From assembly GCF_001427305.1 (NCBI RefSeq), contig NZ_LMFZ01000047.1, positions 164,696 through 228,695 on the forward strand: DNA of 64,000 bases, written 5' to 3'. The translations under genes and the position numbers were made by a program. The DNA is from Duganella sp. Root1480D1 (lineage in GTDB: Bacteria; Pseudomonadota; Gammaproteobacteria; Burkholderiales; Burkholderiaceae_D). The notes below the pieces were generated by a model, which saw only the letters and a program-made list of their open reading frames with translations, did not search any database and was not told where the DNA came from. The stretch's first letter is position 1, and each line of letters starts with the position of its first letter. Of this stretch, positions 36,756 through 44,794 are shown piece by piece.

Positions 36756-36782
36756 GGAATAAGCTGGCCACACGCTACGTAT
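36756..36782 (+). promoter_or_regulatory. Candidate ECF-type promoter
   Basis: GGAATAA (36756-36762) and CGTAT (36778-36782) are separated by 15 bp, close to the GGAA...CGT pattern recognised by many ECF sigma factors, 32 bp before the COG4315 start. This suggests that the sigma factor encoded two genes on controls its own operon (inference). Confidence 0.4.
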
Positions 36783-36813
36783 ACGCAATACCCAACACAC
36801 AAGGAGCTTAAAA

Positions 36814-37170
36814 ATGAAAGTCATCGTCTTGACCCTGGCTGCCCTGCTGAGCACTGCTGCAGTCGCTGCCGAACCATTGAAAAAAGCCGATGGCGTGTAT
36901 GTCGACGCCGCCGGCATGACCGTCTACACCTTCGACAAGGACGTCGCCGGCAGCGGCAAGAGCGCCTGTGCCGATGGCTGCCTGAAAAACTGGCCTGCCG
37001 TTGCCGCCAACGGCGAACTGGCCGCGCCCTGGTCGGCCATTACCCGCGATGACGGCAGCAAGCAACTGGCCTACAAAGGCAAGCCGCTGTACCTGTTCGT
37101 CGGCGACAAGAAAGCCGGCGACCGCGCGGGCGACAACGTCAAGGATATCTGGCACGTCGTCAAGGATTGA
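36814..37170 (+). CDS. COG4315-type secreted protein (YX(F/W/Y)XXD repeat)
   Basis: A 118-residue periplasmic protein with signal peptide MKVIVLTLAALLSTAAVAAE and an AAGGAG ribosome site. Two copies of the COG4315 repeat are visible, VYTFDKD and LYLFVGD, around the conserved core CADGCLKNWPAV. The family is secreted, of unknown function, and often linked to ECF sigma factors. Here the sigma gene starts 4 nt after its stop, so this protein is the first gene of the operon. Confidence 0.88.
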   Translation: MKVIVLTLAALLSTAAVAAEPLKKADGVYVDAAGMTVYTFDKDVAGSGKSACADGCLKNWPAVAANGELAAPWSAITRDDGSKQLAYKGKPLYLFVGDKKAGDRAGDNVKDIWHVVKD

Positions 37171-37174
37171 GCGG

Positions 37175-37672
37175 ATGCAGGAGCTGCATGAACGATTGCT
37201 GGCCTGCCTGCCGCGCCTGCGCCGCTATGCGCGGGCGCTGACCGGCGATAACGCCAGCGCGGACGACCTGGTGCAGGACACCGTGGAACGCGGCTGGGCG
37301 CGCATCGCCCAGTGGCGGCCGGACGGCGACTTGCGCGCGTGGTTGTTCGGCATCATGCACAACCTGCACATTGACCAGTTGCGGCGCTTGCCGCCGCCTG
37401 CCGTAGAGCTCGATGACGCGGACCTGCCGGCCGCCCCTTCCACGGCAGCGCTGGACCTGCGCGACCTGGAGCGCGCCTTGCAGCAACTGCCGCCAGCCCA
37501 GCGCGAAGTCCTGCTGCTGGTGGCGCTGGAAGAAATGCGCTACGAAGACGTGGCGGCCGCGCTCGATATCCCGCTTGGCACCGTGATGTCGCGTCTGAGC
37601 CGCGCACGCGAAAACTTGCGGCGCCTGATGGCAGGGCAGCCGCCAGCCGCCGCCTTGAAAGTTGTGAAATGA
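37175..37672 (+). CDS. ECF-type RNA polymerase sigma factor
   Basis: A 165-residue sigma factor. Region 2 is seen at about 10-70 (ADDLVQDTVERGWARIAQW, LRAWLFGIMHNLHIDQLRR) and region 4 at about 100-150 (LPPAQREVLLLVALEEMRYE, DIPLGTVMSRLSRARENLRR). The ATG at 37175 has AAGGA within the end of the preceding gene, so I reject the open frame beginning at 37001. It is coupled to the downstream anti-sigma gene by an ATGA overlap. Confidence 0.94.
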   Translation: MQELHERLLACLPRLRRYARALTGDNASADDLVQDTVERGWARIAQWRPDGDLRAWLFGIMHNLHIDQLRRLPPPAVELDDADLPAAPSTAALDLRDLERALQQLPPAQREVLLLVALEEMRYEDVAAALDIPLGTVMSRLSRARENLRRLMAGQPPAAALKVVK

Positions 37673-38472
37673 ACGAAGCCGAATTGCAAGCCTGGGTCGA
37701 TGGCCGCCTGCCGCCGGATCGGCAGGCAGCGGTCGATCGCTACCTGGCCGACCACCCTGCCGAAGCCGCGCGGCTGCAAGCCTACCGCGAGCAGAATGCC
37801 GCGCTGCACGCGCTGTTCGACGATGTCCTGGACACCCCCGTGCCCGAAACACTGCATCCGCCACGGCCCGGCGGCGCGCCCTCCCCGGCGTGGACCATCC
37901 CCGCCTGGCGCCGCATGGCCGCCATGGTGGCGCTGGCGGTCGGCGCCGGCATGGTCGGCGGCGCAGCCGGCTGGACGCTGCGCGGCGCGGGAACGGGCGC
38001 CGGCGCCGGCCTGGCACCCAGCGGCGCGGCACAGATCCTGGCCGCCCTGCCGCGCCAGGCCGCCATCGCCCACGCCGTCTACACACCCGAAGTCAAACAC
38101 CCGGTGGAAGTCGGCGCCGACCAGCAGCAACACCTGGTGGCCTGGCTGTCGAAACGCGTGGGCAAGCAACTCCGCCCGCCGCAACTGGCGAAACAAGGCT
38201 ATGAGCTGGTAGGGGGACGCCTGCTGCCCGGCGACACCGGCCCGGTAGCGCAATTCATGTACGCCGACGCCAGCGGCCAGCGCCTGACGCTCTACGTCAG
38301 TTCCGGCCAAAAGCAGAACCGCGACACCGGATTCCGGTTCGCGCAGGAAGGCAATCTGGGAGTGTTCTACTGGATCGACGGCAGCTTCGGCTATGCGCTG
38401 TCGGCTGCCGTCGGGAAGAATGAGCTGTCGCAGGTCGCCAACGCGGTCTACGAACAGCTCCAGCCTAATTAG
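37669..38472 (+). CDS. Membrane anti-sigma factor
   Basis: A 267-residue single-pass protein. The N-terminal cytoplasmic part (about 1-75, ELQAWVDGRLPPDRQAAVDR) is the usual anti-sigma region that binds the ECF factor; it lacks the HxxxCxxC zinc motif, so it is a non-ZAS type. One membrane helix (about 80-102, Ala/Gly/Val rich) leads to a periplasmic domain (about 120-267). The 4-bp overlap with the sigma gene and the gene order support a sigma/anti-sigma pair. The 3' end overlaps the convergent HxlR gene by 8 bp. Confidence 0.9.
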   Translation: MNEAELQAWVDGRLPPDRQAAVDRYLADHPAEAARLQAYREQNAALHALFDDVLDTPVPETLHPPRPGGAPSPAWTIPAWRRMAAMVALAVGAGMVGGAAGWTLRGAGTGAGAGLAPSGAAQILAALPRQAAIAHAVYTPEVKHPVEVGADQQQHLVAWLSKRVGKQLRPPQLAKQGYELVGGRLLPGDTGPVAQFMYADASGQRLTLYVSSGQKQNRDTGFRFAQEGNLGVFYWIDGSFGYALSAAVGKNELSQVANAVYEQLQPN

Positions 38473-38962
38473 GCATGCGGCGGCCGGCTTCGGTGATACG
38501 GTTACGCATCACTTCCGGTGCAGCAGGCCCTGGCGCGAACATATAGTCCTCGTCATTGATGGCCAGGCCACTATTCGCGTCGACCAGGACCTGGTCGGCC
38601 GGCTTGCCGGTTTCGCGGCTCACCACCAGCAAGCTGGCGCCTTCCGGCGACAGGTGCTCATTACCCCAGGCGATGAAGGCCAGCAGCACAGGCTTGAAGT
38701 CGCGGCCAGCCTTGGTCAGGATGTACTCGTAGCGTGGCGGACGGGTGCTGTACTGGCGGCGCTCCATCAGGCCGCCCTCGACCAAGCCGGCCAGACGGCG
38801 GGTCAGCATGTTCGGCGCGATCTTCAGGCTCTTCTCGAATTCATCGAAGCGGGTCAGGCCGTAGAACGCATCGCGCAGAATCAAGATGCTCCACCACTCG
38901 CCTACCTTGCCGAGGCTACGCGCGATCGGGCAGGGCATTTGGCCAAAGTCGGTATGTTTCAT
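38465..38962 (-). CDS. HxlR-family transcriptional regulator
   Basis: A 165-residue winged-helix regulator. The HxlR core is clear: CPIARSLGKVGEWWSILILR, FDEFEKSLKIAPNMLTRRLA and RYEYILTKAGRDFKPVLLAF. The Cys at position 11 is the common HxlR sensory Cys. A C-terminal extension of about 50 residues goes beyond the usual 110-120. The ribosome site is AGGAGG. A dyad (38979-38996) in the upstream region is a likely operator for autoregulation; no obvious target gene lies alongside. Confidence 0.92.
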   Translation of the reverse strand: MKHTDFGQMPCPIARSLGKVGEWWSILILRDAFYGLTRFDEFEKSLKIAPNMLTRRLAGLVEGGLMERRQYSTRPPRYEYILTKAGRDFKPVLLAFIAWGNEHLSPEGASLLVVSRETGKPADQVLVDANSGLAINDEDYMFAPGPAAPEVMRNRITEAGRRMPN

Positions 38963-38978
38963 GTTGCCTCCTAGTCAG

Positions 38979-38996
38979 TTGGTTTAATTTAACCAG
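38979..38996. promoter_or_regulatory. Candidate HxlR operator
   Basis: TTGGTTTAA and TTTAACCAG form an 18-bp imperfect dyad (7 of 9 positions symmetrical), 17 bp before the HxlR start and within its likely promoter. Confidence 0.45.
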
Positions 38997-39210
38997 TTGA
39001 ATGCTTCAGACTCAATTGAACCGCGAAAACACCCCTAAAAGACTCACCAAAAATCACTCTTGCAAGGAACGTGGCTATCTTCTTTCCATTCGGCGTTGTT
39101 GCGGCGCACATTACTTTTGCCAGAGGAGAGAACGCCTTTGCCCGATGTGAAATGCGCAACATTTTTTTAAACTTGGGCATAATAAGCAACACTGCCGACC
39201 CCGGATAACC

Positions 39211-39978
39211 ATGTACCTGACCAGCGATGCACAAGTGCGAAATATTTTGATCGTGGATGATTCCGCGTTCGAACAGCGCATGCTCGTCGACCTGTTAAGC
39301 GAAATGCCCTACCGCGTATCGGTGGCGTTCAATGGTGAACAGGGGTATCAACTGGCGCTTTCCGGCCAGCCCGACCTGATCCTGCTGGACGTGCGCATGC
39401 CGAATATGGACGGCTACACCTGTTGCCGCCTGTTAAAAGCCAACCCGGCCACGCGCGATATCCCGATTATTTTCCTGAGCGGCACCGAGGCGGTGGAAGA
39501 CCGCATCATGGGCCTTCAGCTTGGCGGCGTGGACTTTGTCAGCAAGCCTTTCACGCCGGGTGAACTGGCGGCACGCATCCACGTGCACCTGAATTTGATG
39601 AAGCGCCCCCCGGCGGAAGCTGCCGAAGCCGAACCGGTCGACACCGATTCGGTGATCGTCAACGCAGCCAAGCGCCTGATCTACGACAACCTTGCTGCCC
39701 TGCCCGGCCTGGCGGAAATCGCCGCCAGCGTGGGCACCTACCGCGAAAAGCTGAACCAGCTTTTCCGCACCCATACCGGCATGACCGTGTTTGCCTACAT
39801 TCGCGAAGCGCGCATCCAGCGCGGCATGCATTTGCTGCGCGATACCGACATGGACGTGCAGGACATTGCGCTGCTGCTGGGCTTTGCCAACGCCGGCAAT
39901 TTCGCTACCGCCTTCCGCGAGCGGATGGGCACGACCCCCAGCAGCTACCGCGCCACAATCATCAAAACTTGTGATTGA
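39211..39978 (+). CDS. Response regulator with AraC-type output
   Basis: A 255-residue regulator. A REC domain (about 10-130) has ILIVDDSAFEQ, the phosphoacceptor Asp in DLILLDVRMPNMDGY and the Lys in DFVSKPFTPGEL. After a Glu/Ala linker the C-terminal AraC/HTH_18 domain (about 155-252) contains both helix-turn-helix motifs (LPGLAEIAASVGTYREKLNQ and DVQDIALLLGFANAGNFATA). No histidine kinase gene is adjacent. A CATAAT box lies about 28 nt upstream. The gene is convergent with the TonB receptor gene, overlapping by 17 bp. Confidence 0.92.
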   Translation: MYLTSDAQVRNILIVDDSAFEQRMLVDLLSEMPYRVSVAFNGEQGYQLALSGQPDLILLDVRMPNMDGYTCCRLLKANPATRDIPIIFLSGTEAVEDRIMGLQLGGVDFVSKPFTPGELAARIHVHLNLMKRPPAEAAEAEPVDTDSVIVNAAKRLIYDNLAALPGLAEIAASVGTYREKLNQLFRTHTGMTVFAYIREARIQRGMHLLRDTDMDVQDIALLLGFANAGNFATAFRERMGTTPSSYRATIIKTCD

Positions 39979-42523
39979 CTTTGACTGACAGGAAGCGGCC
40001 GCGCGGGTCGCCCTGGGTGTAGTCGAAGAAGTTGAACGAGCTATCCCACGAAGGCTTGCTGTCAAAGGCATTGGCCAGCAGCAGGTTGACGCTGGTGGCA
40101 GTGCTGATCTTGTAGCCCACGTTCAGGTCCACGGTAGCGAACGGCTTGACACGCTCGCCAGGGCGGGTGGTCTGCTCGTAGCCGTCGACATAATTCCAGG
40201 CGGCGTTGCTGGTCCACTGGTCCAGCTCCCAGGTGGCGCTGGTGGTGCCGCGCCATTTCGGAATCGAACCGAAGAAGTTGGTGCCGGCGCCATTGGTCAG
40301 CGGCTCGCCGGTTCCAAGCGGCTGCGAGTACTTGAACACGCGGCTCAACTGGCCATTCAGGGTCAGGTTGCCGTAGGCGGTCTTCGGCAGCTTGTAGCGC
40401 AGGTCGACGTCGATGCCGCTTACCACGCGCTCGCCCTGGTTGGCGTACTGGCGGTACAGGGTCAGGATGCGGCCCTGTGCATCGCGCACCACTTTTTCAG
40501 GATGGATGCTTTCGTTGGCCAGGATGGTGTCGGTGCTTTCGGTGTCGATCACGCCCTTGGTGCGGATGTGGTAGAAGTCCACGCCCACGCTGCTGTTGGC
40601 CGACGGCGATACCACGAAGCCCAGGTTCAGGTTCCTGGAGCGCTCAGGCGAGAGCTCGGTATTGGCCATCGTGATATTGGTCACGCCGCGGGCCTGGCTT
40701 GGCGTGATCGGGTCCAGCTTGTCGATCACGGACCCGTAGCTGACCGAAGTCGAATTGGTGATCTCCGGCAGCGACGGTGCACGGAAACCGCGCGACACGG
40801 TACCGCGCAACAACAGCCACGGGGCAGCCTGGTAACGCACGCTGGCTTTCGGCGAGAAGGCGGAGCCGAAGTCGCTGTATTTGTCGGCACGGCCGGCCAG
40901 GTTGACGGTCAGCTCTTTCAGCACCGGAATGTTGAACTCGGCGAAGGCCGCAGTCACGTCGCGCTTGCCCTTGATGATGTTGATCGCAGGGCGCAGCTCG
41001 GTGCCTGACAACACGGCGGTCGAGGTGTTGGAGTTCATCTCTTCCTGGCGCCATTGGCCGCCGAAGGCGAAGCCCAGTGCACCTGCCGGCAGGTCCAGCA
41101 GCTCCCGGGAAGCGTTGAAATCAGCCACAGTCAGGGTCGATTCGGCAGGGCGCAGGGTCGACAGGCGCAGGCGGTTGCGCACTTCTTCGCTGTTCTTCGA
41201 CTGGTCGGCGAAGTTGTAGCTGCCGTCGGCCAGCACTTTCTCGAATTCGTAGCGGTTGACGAAGTTCTGCACAGTTTCCTTCAGCTTGCTGCCCGAGCGG
41301 GCGATGGAAGCGTCATATTCCCAACCACTCCAGCTGCCCTTGATGCCGGTCAGCGCGCGGTAGAAGTCCACCTTGTCCTGCTTCAGGCGCGGGCCCAGGT
41401 CGAACAGGGTTGCCGTGAACGGCAGCGCAGCCGTGCCCGGATTGTTCGGATGGCCCACTGGCAGCGCCACGGTGATGTTATCGAGCGCCTGCTTGCCGTT
41501 GTTCCATGCACGCAGGCCGCTACCCACGGTCAGGGGCGCGCCGAAAGTCTGCTCCGCCCAGGAATAGCCGTACAGGCCTTCTGCATACACTTCGGTGTCT
41601 TCATTCAGTTTCAGCGTGCCGCGCAAGGAAGTGTGCACGCGCTCCACGCCCGGGATCAGGGTGCGGAATTCGGCCGGGTTATAAGCCAGCACCTGGCCGT
41701 TCTTGCCAGGCGTGATGTCGCCGTAGTTCTGCACCTGCAACGGGCCCTGCACCCCGCCCAGTTGCCTGGTCGCGTCGGACGTGCCGTAGTAATTGGTCGG
41801 AGTCCACGCCAGCGTGCCGTTGGCATAGCCGCGGAAATCGCTGCCGCGCAGGTAGGACACGTCCGCCTGCTGCAGCTTGTCGCGTTTCAGCGCATCCAGC
41901 GAGAACACCACGCTCCAGCCTTTTTCATCGAGGCTGCCAAAGCCGGTCTGCAGCGAGGCGCTGCGTTCAAGCTGGCCGGTGCCCTCGGTGGAAGAACCCA
42001 CTTGCGCGCTCACCTCGGTGCCCTTGAATTCCTTGTACAGGATGATGTTGACCACCCCCGCCACCGCGTCCGAACCATAGACGGAAGAGGCGCCATCCTT
42101 CAGCACTTCGATACGCTGCACGGCGGCCATCGGCAGCGAGTTCAGGTCGACAAAGACTTCCTGCAGGTCTTGTGCCGTGGCGTAGGAAGACACGCGCTTG
42201 CCATTCACCAGGATCAGGGTGTTCTTCTGACCCAGGCCGCGCAGCGACAATCCCGCCGTGCCGGCCGAGAAACTGCCGGTGTACTGCTCGTTGTAGCTGT
42301 TGCCGCTATTGGCGGAAATCGTGCGCAGGATGTCGGCCACAGTGGTCTTGCCGGTGGCGGCCAGTTCCTTGGCGGTCAGCACCTGCACGGCGCTCGCGCC
42401 CTCTTTTTGCGAGGTGCGGATATTCGAACCGGTCACGACGACGCGGGCCAGTTCTTCGTCCGCATACGACAGTTGCGGGAAAGCGGCAGCAATGGCCAGG
42501 GTGATGCTGAGTGGCTTGATCAT
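39962..42523 (-). CDS. TonB-dependent outer-membrane receptor
   Basis: An 853-residue receptor for active uptake of an unknown substrate. Signal peptide MIKPLSITLAIAAAFPQLSYA; a TonB-box-like segment ELARVVVTGSNIRT; plug domain about 40-170 (GLSLRGLGQKNTLILVNGKR, VQRIEVLKDGASSVYGSDAV); and a beta barrel to the C-terminus, which ends in the typical Phe (VKVNHKF). It resembles the large OM receptors without ferric-siderophore features, so sugar or peptide substrates are possible. A long 5' leader with a 13-codon ORF precedes it, suggesting translational or attenuation control. Confidence 0.93.
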   Translation of the reverse strand: MIKPLSITLAIAAAFPQLSYADEELARVVVTGSNIRTSQKEGASAVQVLTAKELAATGKTTVADILRTISANSGNSYNEQYTGSFSAGTAGLSLRGLGQKNTLILVNGKRVSSYATAQDLQEVFVDLNSLPMAAVQRIEVLKDGASSVYGSDAVAGVVNIILYKEFKGTEVSAQVGSSTEGTGQLERSASLQTGFGSLDEKGWSVVFSLDALKRDKLQQADVSYLRGSDFRGYANGTLAWTPTNYYGTSDATRQLGGVQGPLQVQNYGDITPGKNGQVLAYNPAEFRTLIPGVERVHTSLRGTLKLNEDTEVYAEGLYGYSWAEQTFGAPLTVGSGLRAWNNGKQALDNITVALPVGHPNNPGTAALPFTATLFDLGPRLKQDKVDFYRALTGIKGSWSGWEYDASIARSGSKLKETVQNFVNRYEFEKVLADGSYNFADQSKNSEEVRNRLRLSTLRPAESTLTVADFNASRELLDLPAGALGFAFGGQWRQEEMNSNTSTAVLSGTELRPAINIIKGKRDVTAAFAEFNIPVLKELTVNLAGRADKYSDFGSAFSPKASVRYQAAPWLLLRGTVSRGFRAPSLPEITNSTSVSYGSVIDKLDPITPSQARGVTNITMANTELSPERSRNLNLGFVVSPSANSSVGVDFYHIRTKGVIDTESTDTILANESIHPEKVVRDAQGRILTLYRQYANQGERVVSGIDVDLRYKLPKTAYGNLTLNGQLSRVFKYSQPLGTGEPLTNGAGTNFFGSIPKWRGTTSATWELDQWTSNAAWNYVDGYEQTTRPGERVKPFATVDLNVGYKISTATSVNLLLANAFDSKPSWDSSFNFFDYTQGDPRGRFLSVKVNHKF

Positions 42524-42609
42524 GTTCTTCCTTTTGGGTAAGCAGGGGCCTGCCTGCCTCGTGGGCGGGAATGGCTAAACGGTGTTGCGAGGGGTTCGGG
42601 AGAGCGTGC

Positions 42610-42651
42610 CTAGCGGCACATGGAGCAGTGGTGGAAGGCTTGCGTTTTCAT
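42610..42651 (-). CDS. Leaderless upstream ORF, 13 codons, with CxxC
   Basis: The minus strand encodes MKTQAFHHCSMCR followed by TAG. A TATAGT -10 box ends 6 nt before the ATG, so transcription should start at or next to the A of the ATG, making it a leaderless ORF. It lies 86 nt before the TonB receptor ATG. The peptide has two His and a CxxC motif, as in Cys- or metal-responsive leader peptides. Whether it is translated is inference. Confidence 0.5.
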   Translation of the reverse strand: MKTQAFHHCSMCR

Positions 42652-42657
42652 GAGGCA

Positions 42658-42685
42658 ACTATAACGTCGACCTTTCATTTCTGAA
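42658..42685 (-). promoter_or_regulatory. Candidate promoter of the TonB receptor
   Basis: On the minus strand -35 TTCAGA (42685-42680) and -10 TATAGT (42663-42658) are spaced by 16 bp. It gives a 5' leader of about 128 nt before the receptor start, containing the 13-codon ORF and a GC-rich segment able to form a GCAGG/CCTGC stem. Confidence 0.5.
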
Positions 42686-42723
42686 ACTAATTAAAACTCA
42701 GACTTATATGCAATTTGAGTCTA

Positions 42724-42739
42724 TAGACATAGTTGTCTA
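42724..42739. promoter_or_regulatory. Candidate BlaI operator 1
   Basis: TAGACATAGTTGTCTA has perfect TAGACA/TGTCTA arms around a 4-nt centre, similar in form to BlaI/MecI operators (which centre on ACA...TGT). It is 83 bp before the BlaI-like start and could also affect the divergent TonB receptor promoter. Confidence 0.55.
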
Positions 42740-42766
42740 CATTTCGCCACAGTGAAAAACGCGAAG

Positions 42767-42795
42767 TATACAACCATGTCTAGACACGCTATTCT
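42767..42795 (+). promoter_or_regulatory. Candidate promoter with BlaI operator 2 in the spacer
   Basis: TATACA (-35) and TATTCT (-10) are 17 bp apart, and a perfect palindrome TGTCTAGACA (42777-42786) lies between them. Repressor bound there would block RNA polymerase, fitting autorepression by the BlaI-like protein encoded next. Confidence 0.55.
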
Positions 42796-42821
42796 AGTCG
42801 GAACGTTAAAAGGAAATAAAC

Positions 42822-43205
42822 ATGGCTACCATTCCGAAACCTACTCCGGCCGAGCTGGAACTGCTGCAAGCGATCTGGCCGTTGGGCCCGGCCACCGCGA
42901 AACAGGTGCATGAGGCCATGCTGGCCGAAAAGCCCGATCTGGCTTACGGCGCCGTGCTGCGCCTGATGCAGATCATGCATGGCAAGGGCTTGCTGATTCG
43001 CGACGAAAGCCAGCGCTCCCATATCTACGCCGCCGCCGTGGCGCGCGAGGCGATGCAGGGCAATATGCTGCAGGACCTGCTGCAGCGCGCCTTCGCCGGT
43101 TCCGCCAAGGCGCTGGTGCTGGCGGCCCTGAAAAGCGGAATCTCAAGGAAGGAACGCGAAGAAATCGAGGCGCTGCTGAAGCAGGAGAACAAGCCGAATG
43201 AATGA
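42822..43205 (+). CDS. BlaI/MecI/CopY-family repressor
   Basis: A 127-residue winged-helix repressor. The N-terminal domain (about 5-75) contains PTPAELELLQAIWPLGPATA and AYGAVLRLMQIMHGKGLLIR, the usual BlaI DNA-binding pattern; the C-terminal part (about 80-125) is the dimerisation helix region. It is expected to repress its operon until cleaved or released by a signal passed through the M56 peptidase encoded next. The ribosome site is AAAGGA. It overlaps the M56 gene by 8 bp. Confidence 0.94.
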   Translation: MATIPKPTPAELELLQAIWPLGPATAKQVHEAMLAEKPDLAYGAVLRLMQIMHGKGLLIRDESQRSHIYAAAVAREAMQGNMLQDLLQRAFAGSAKALVLAALKSGISRKEREEIEALLKQENKPNE

Positions 43206-44445
43206 CATCATCCACGCCGCCGGCTGGACCCTGGTCCACTTCCTGTGGCAAGGCGCCCTGGTCGGCCTTGCCGCTGCCACCCTGCTATGGCTGATGCGCG
43301 GTGCCCGCCCCGGCGCGCGCTACGCCGTCGCTTGCGCGGCGATGCTGGCCAGCCTGCTGTGGCCCGCTTACGAATTCGCCGCTGCGCTGCAAACCACGCC
43401 ACGCTCGCTGCAAGCACTGATTCTGGCGGGCGGAGACCGCGCGTTCGCCCAAAGCGAACTGCTGGCCAATATCGACAGCCACCTGCCGATGCTGGTCGCC
43501 GCCTGGTTGGCCTGCGTAGGTGCACTGGCGCTGCGCAGCGCTTTCGGCCTGGCCTGGATCGCCCGCGCCCGCCGCAACGGCGGCCGCAATAGCCATTGGC
43601 AGCAGCGCCTGTCGAATCTTGCCGGCCGTCTCGGCATCCGCCGCGCAGTCGGCCTGCGCATCGTTGAAACGCTGGCCAGCCCGATCACCGCGGGCTGGTG
43701 GCGTCCCGTCGTGCTGGTGCCAGCGGCGCTGGTGGCGCGCATGCCGCCGGAGCTGCTGGAAGCGCTGCTGGCGCATGAACTGGCCCACGTGCGCCGCCAC
43801 GACTTCCTGGTCAACTTGCTGCAGAACGTAGCCGAAATCCTGCTGTTCTACCACCCTGCCGTATGGTGGCTGTCGCGCCGCATCCGCCAGGAGCGTGAGC
43901 TGGTGGCCGACAGCATTGCCGCGCAGTTGACCGGCGAGCCGCGCCGCCTGGCGCTCGCCCTGTCCGAGCTGGAGAAGATGCAGTTCGCCTCCCATCGCGT
44001 GGCGCTGGCAGCCGACGGCGGCGACCTGATGCAACGCATCCGTGAGCTGATGGCGCCGCACCAGCATCGCAGCAACTGGAAAGCCGCAGTAGCCGCGCTT
44101 GGCGTCACCGCCGCCTGCCTGGCTGGCTATGCCCATGCGCGCGTCGACGCTGCCAAAGTGCCGGTTGCGCGCACCCCGGCCGTGGTCGACTTCAAATCCT
44201 GCTCCAAGCCACTCTGGCCCAGCGAGGACCTGCAGGCCGAACATACCGGCACCGTGACGCTGTCATTCAATATCGACAAAAGCGGCAACGTAGCCGGCTC
44301 GCGCGTCGACAAGACCAGCGGTCATACGGGGCTGGACCAGGCGGCCCAGGCTGGAATCAGCAAATGCCATTTCATACCCGCCAAGGTACGCGGCAAGCCT
44401 GTCGAAACCTGGCAGCAAATGCAGTACGTGTGGACCCTCGAATAA
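43198..44445 (+). CDS. BlaR1-like M56 membrane metallopeptidase with C-terminal TonB domain
   Basis: A 415-residue protein. Four membrane helices surround an M56 zinc peptidase domain with HELAHVRRHD (HExxH) and a downstream ERELVADSIA region carrying the third ligand Glu. Unlike BlaR1 it has no penicillin-binding sensor: after the last membrane helix (about 295-315) a short periplasmic part carries a TonB C-terminal domain (SCSKPLWPSEDLQAEHTGTV ... YVWTLE). The signal sensed is therefore different. It probably cleaves or frees the BlaI-like repressor. The gene overlaps blaI by 8 bp and is followed 13 bp later by a protein with the same TonB-type domain. Confidence 0.92.
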   Translation: MNDIIHAAGWTLVHFLWQGALVGLAAATLLWLMRGARPGARYAVACAAMLASLLWPAYEFAAALQTTPRSLQALILAGGDRAFAQSELLANIDSHLPMLVAAWLACVGALALRSAFGLAWIARARRNGGRNSHWQQRLSNLAGRLGIRRAVGLRIVETLASPITAGWWRPVVLVPAALVARMPPELLEALLAHELAHVRRHDFLVNLLQNVAEILLFYHPAVWWLSRRIRQERELVADSIAAQLTGEPRRLALALSELEKMQFASHRVALAADGGDLMQRIRELMAPHQHRSNWKAAVAALGVTAACLAGYAHARVDAAKVPVARTPAVVDFKSCSKPLWPSEDLQAEHTGTVTLSFNIDKSGNVAGSRVDKTSGHTGLDQAAQAGISKCHFIPAKVRGKPVETWQQMQYVWTLE

Positions 44446-44458
44446 GGAGACAAGACAA

Positions 44459-44794
44459 ATGAAGCAACTATGTACCGCCGCCGTGCTGGCAACGCTTACC
44501 GCTTGCGCCCACGCCGGCTCAAGCGAACCGGCACAACGCCCGGTTGTGGAATTCAGCTCGTGCGCCAAGCCGGCCTGGCCGCAGCAGGATTTGGCGGCCG
44601 GGCACACCGGCACCGTCACCCTCGCCTTCACGGTTGATGAACATGGCGCCGTCAAGGATTCGTCCATCGTCAAGTCATCCGGCCACCCTGCCCTGGATGA
44701 AGCGGCGCGCAGCGGCATCGCCAAGTGCCGCTTCAAGAACGGCCCAGGCGAGACGACCCTGCAATACGTCTGGATCCAGGAGCACGGCAAATGA
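44459..44794 (+). CDS. TonB C-terminal domain lipoprotein-like protein
   Basis: A 111-residue secreted protein. The N-terminus MKQLCTAAVLATLTACAHAG has a lipobox (LTAC) with the acylated Cys at about 16. The rest is a TonB C-terminal domain starting EFSSCAKPAWPQQDLAAGHT, closely matching the C-terminal domain of the preceding M56 protein (SCSKPLWPSEDLQAEHTGTV). It lacks the membrane anchor and Pro-rich stalk of real TonB, so energy transduction is unlikely; a sensory or binding role in the same pathway is more plausible (inference). It is coupled to the SIMPL gene by an ATGA overlap. Confidence 0.85.
   Translation: MKQLCTAAVLATLTACAHAGSSEPAQRPVVEFSSCAKPAWPQQDLAAGHTGTVTLAFTVDEHGAVKDSSIVKSSGHPALDEAARSGIAKCRFKNGPGETTLQYVWIQEHGK

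Noticed and set aside
37001-37174. N-terminal extension of the sigma factor
   Set aside because: It overlaps the COG4315 gene in another frame, and the ATG at 37175 has an SD and the correct family start.
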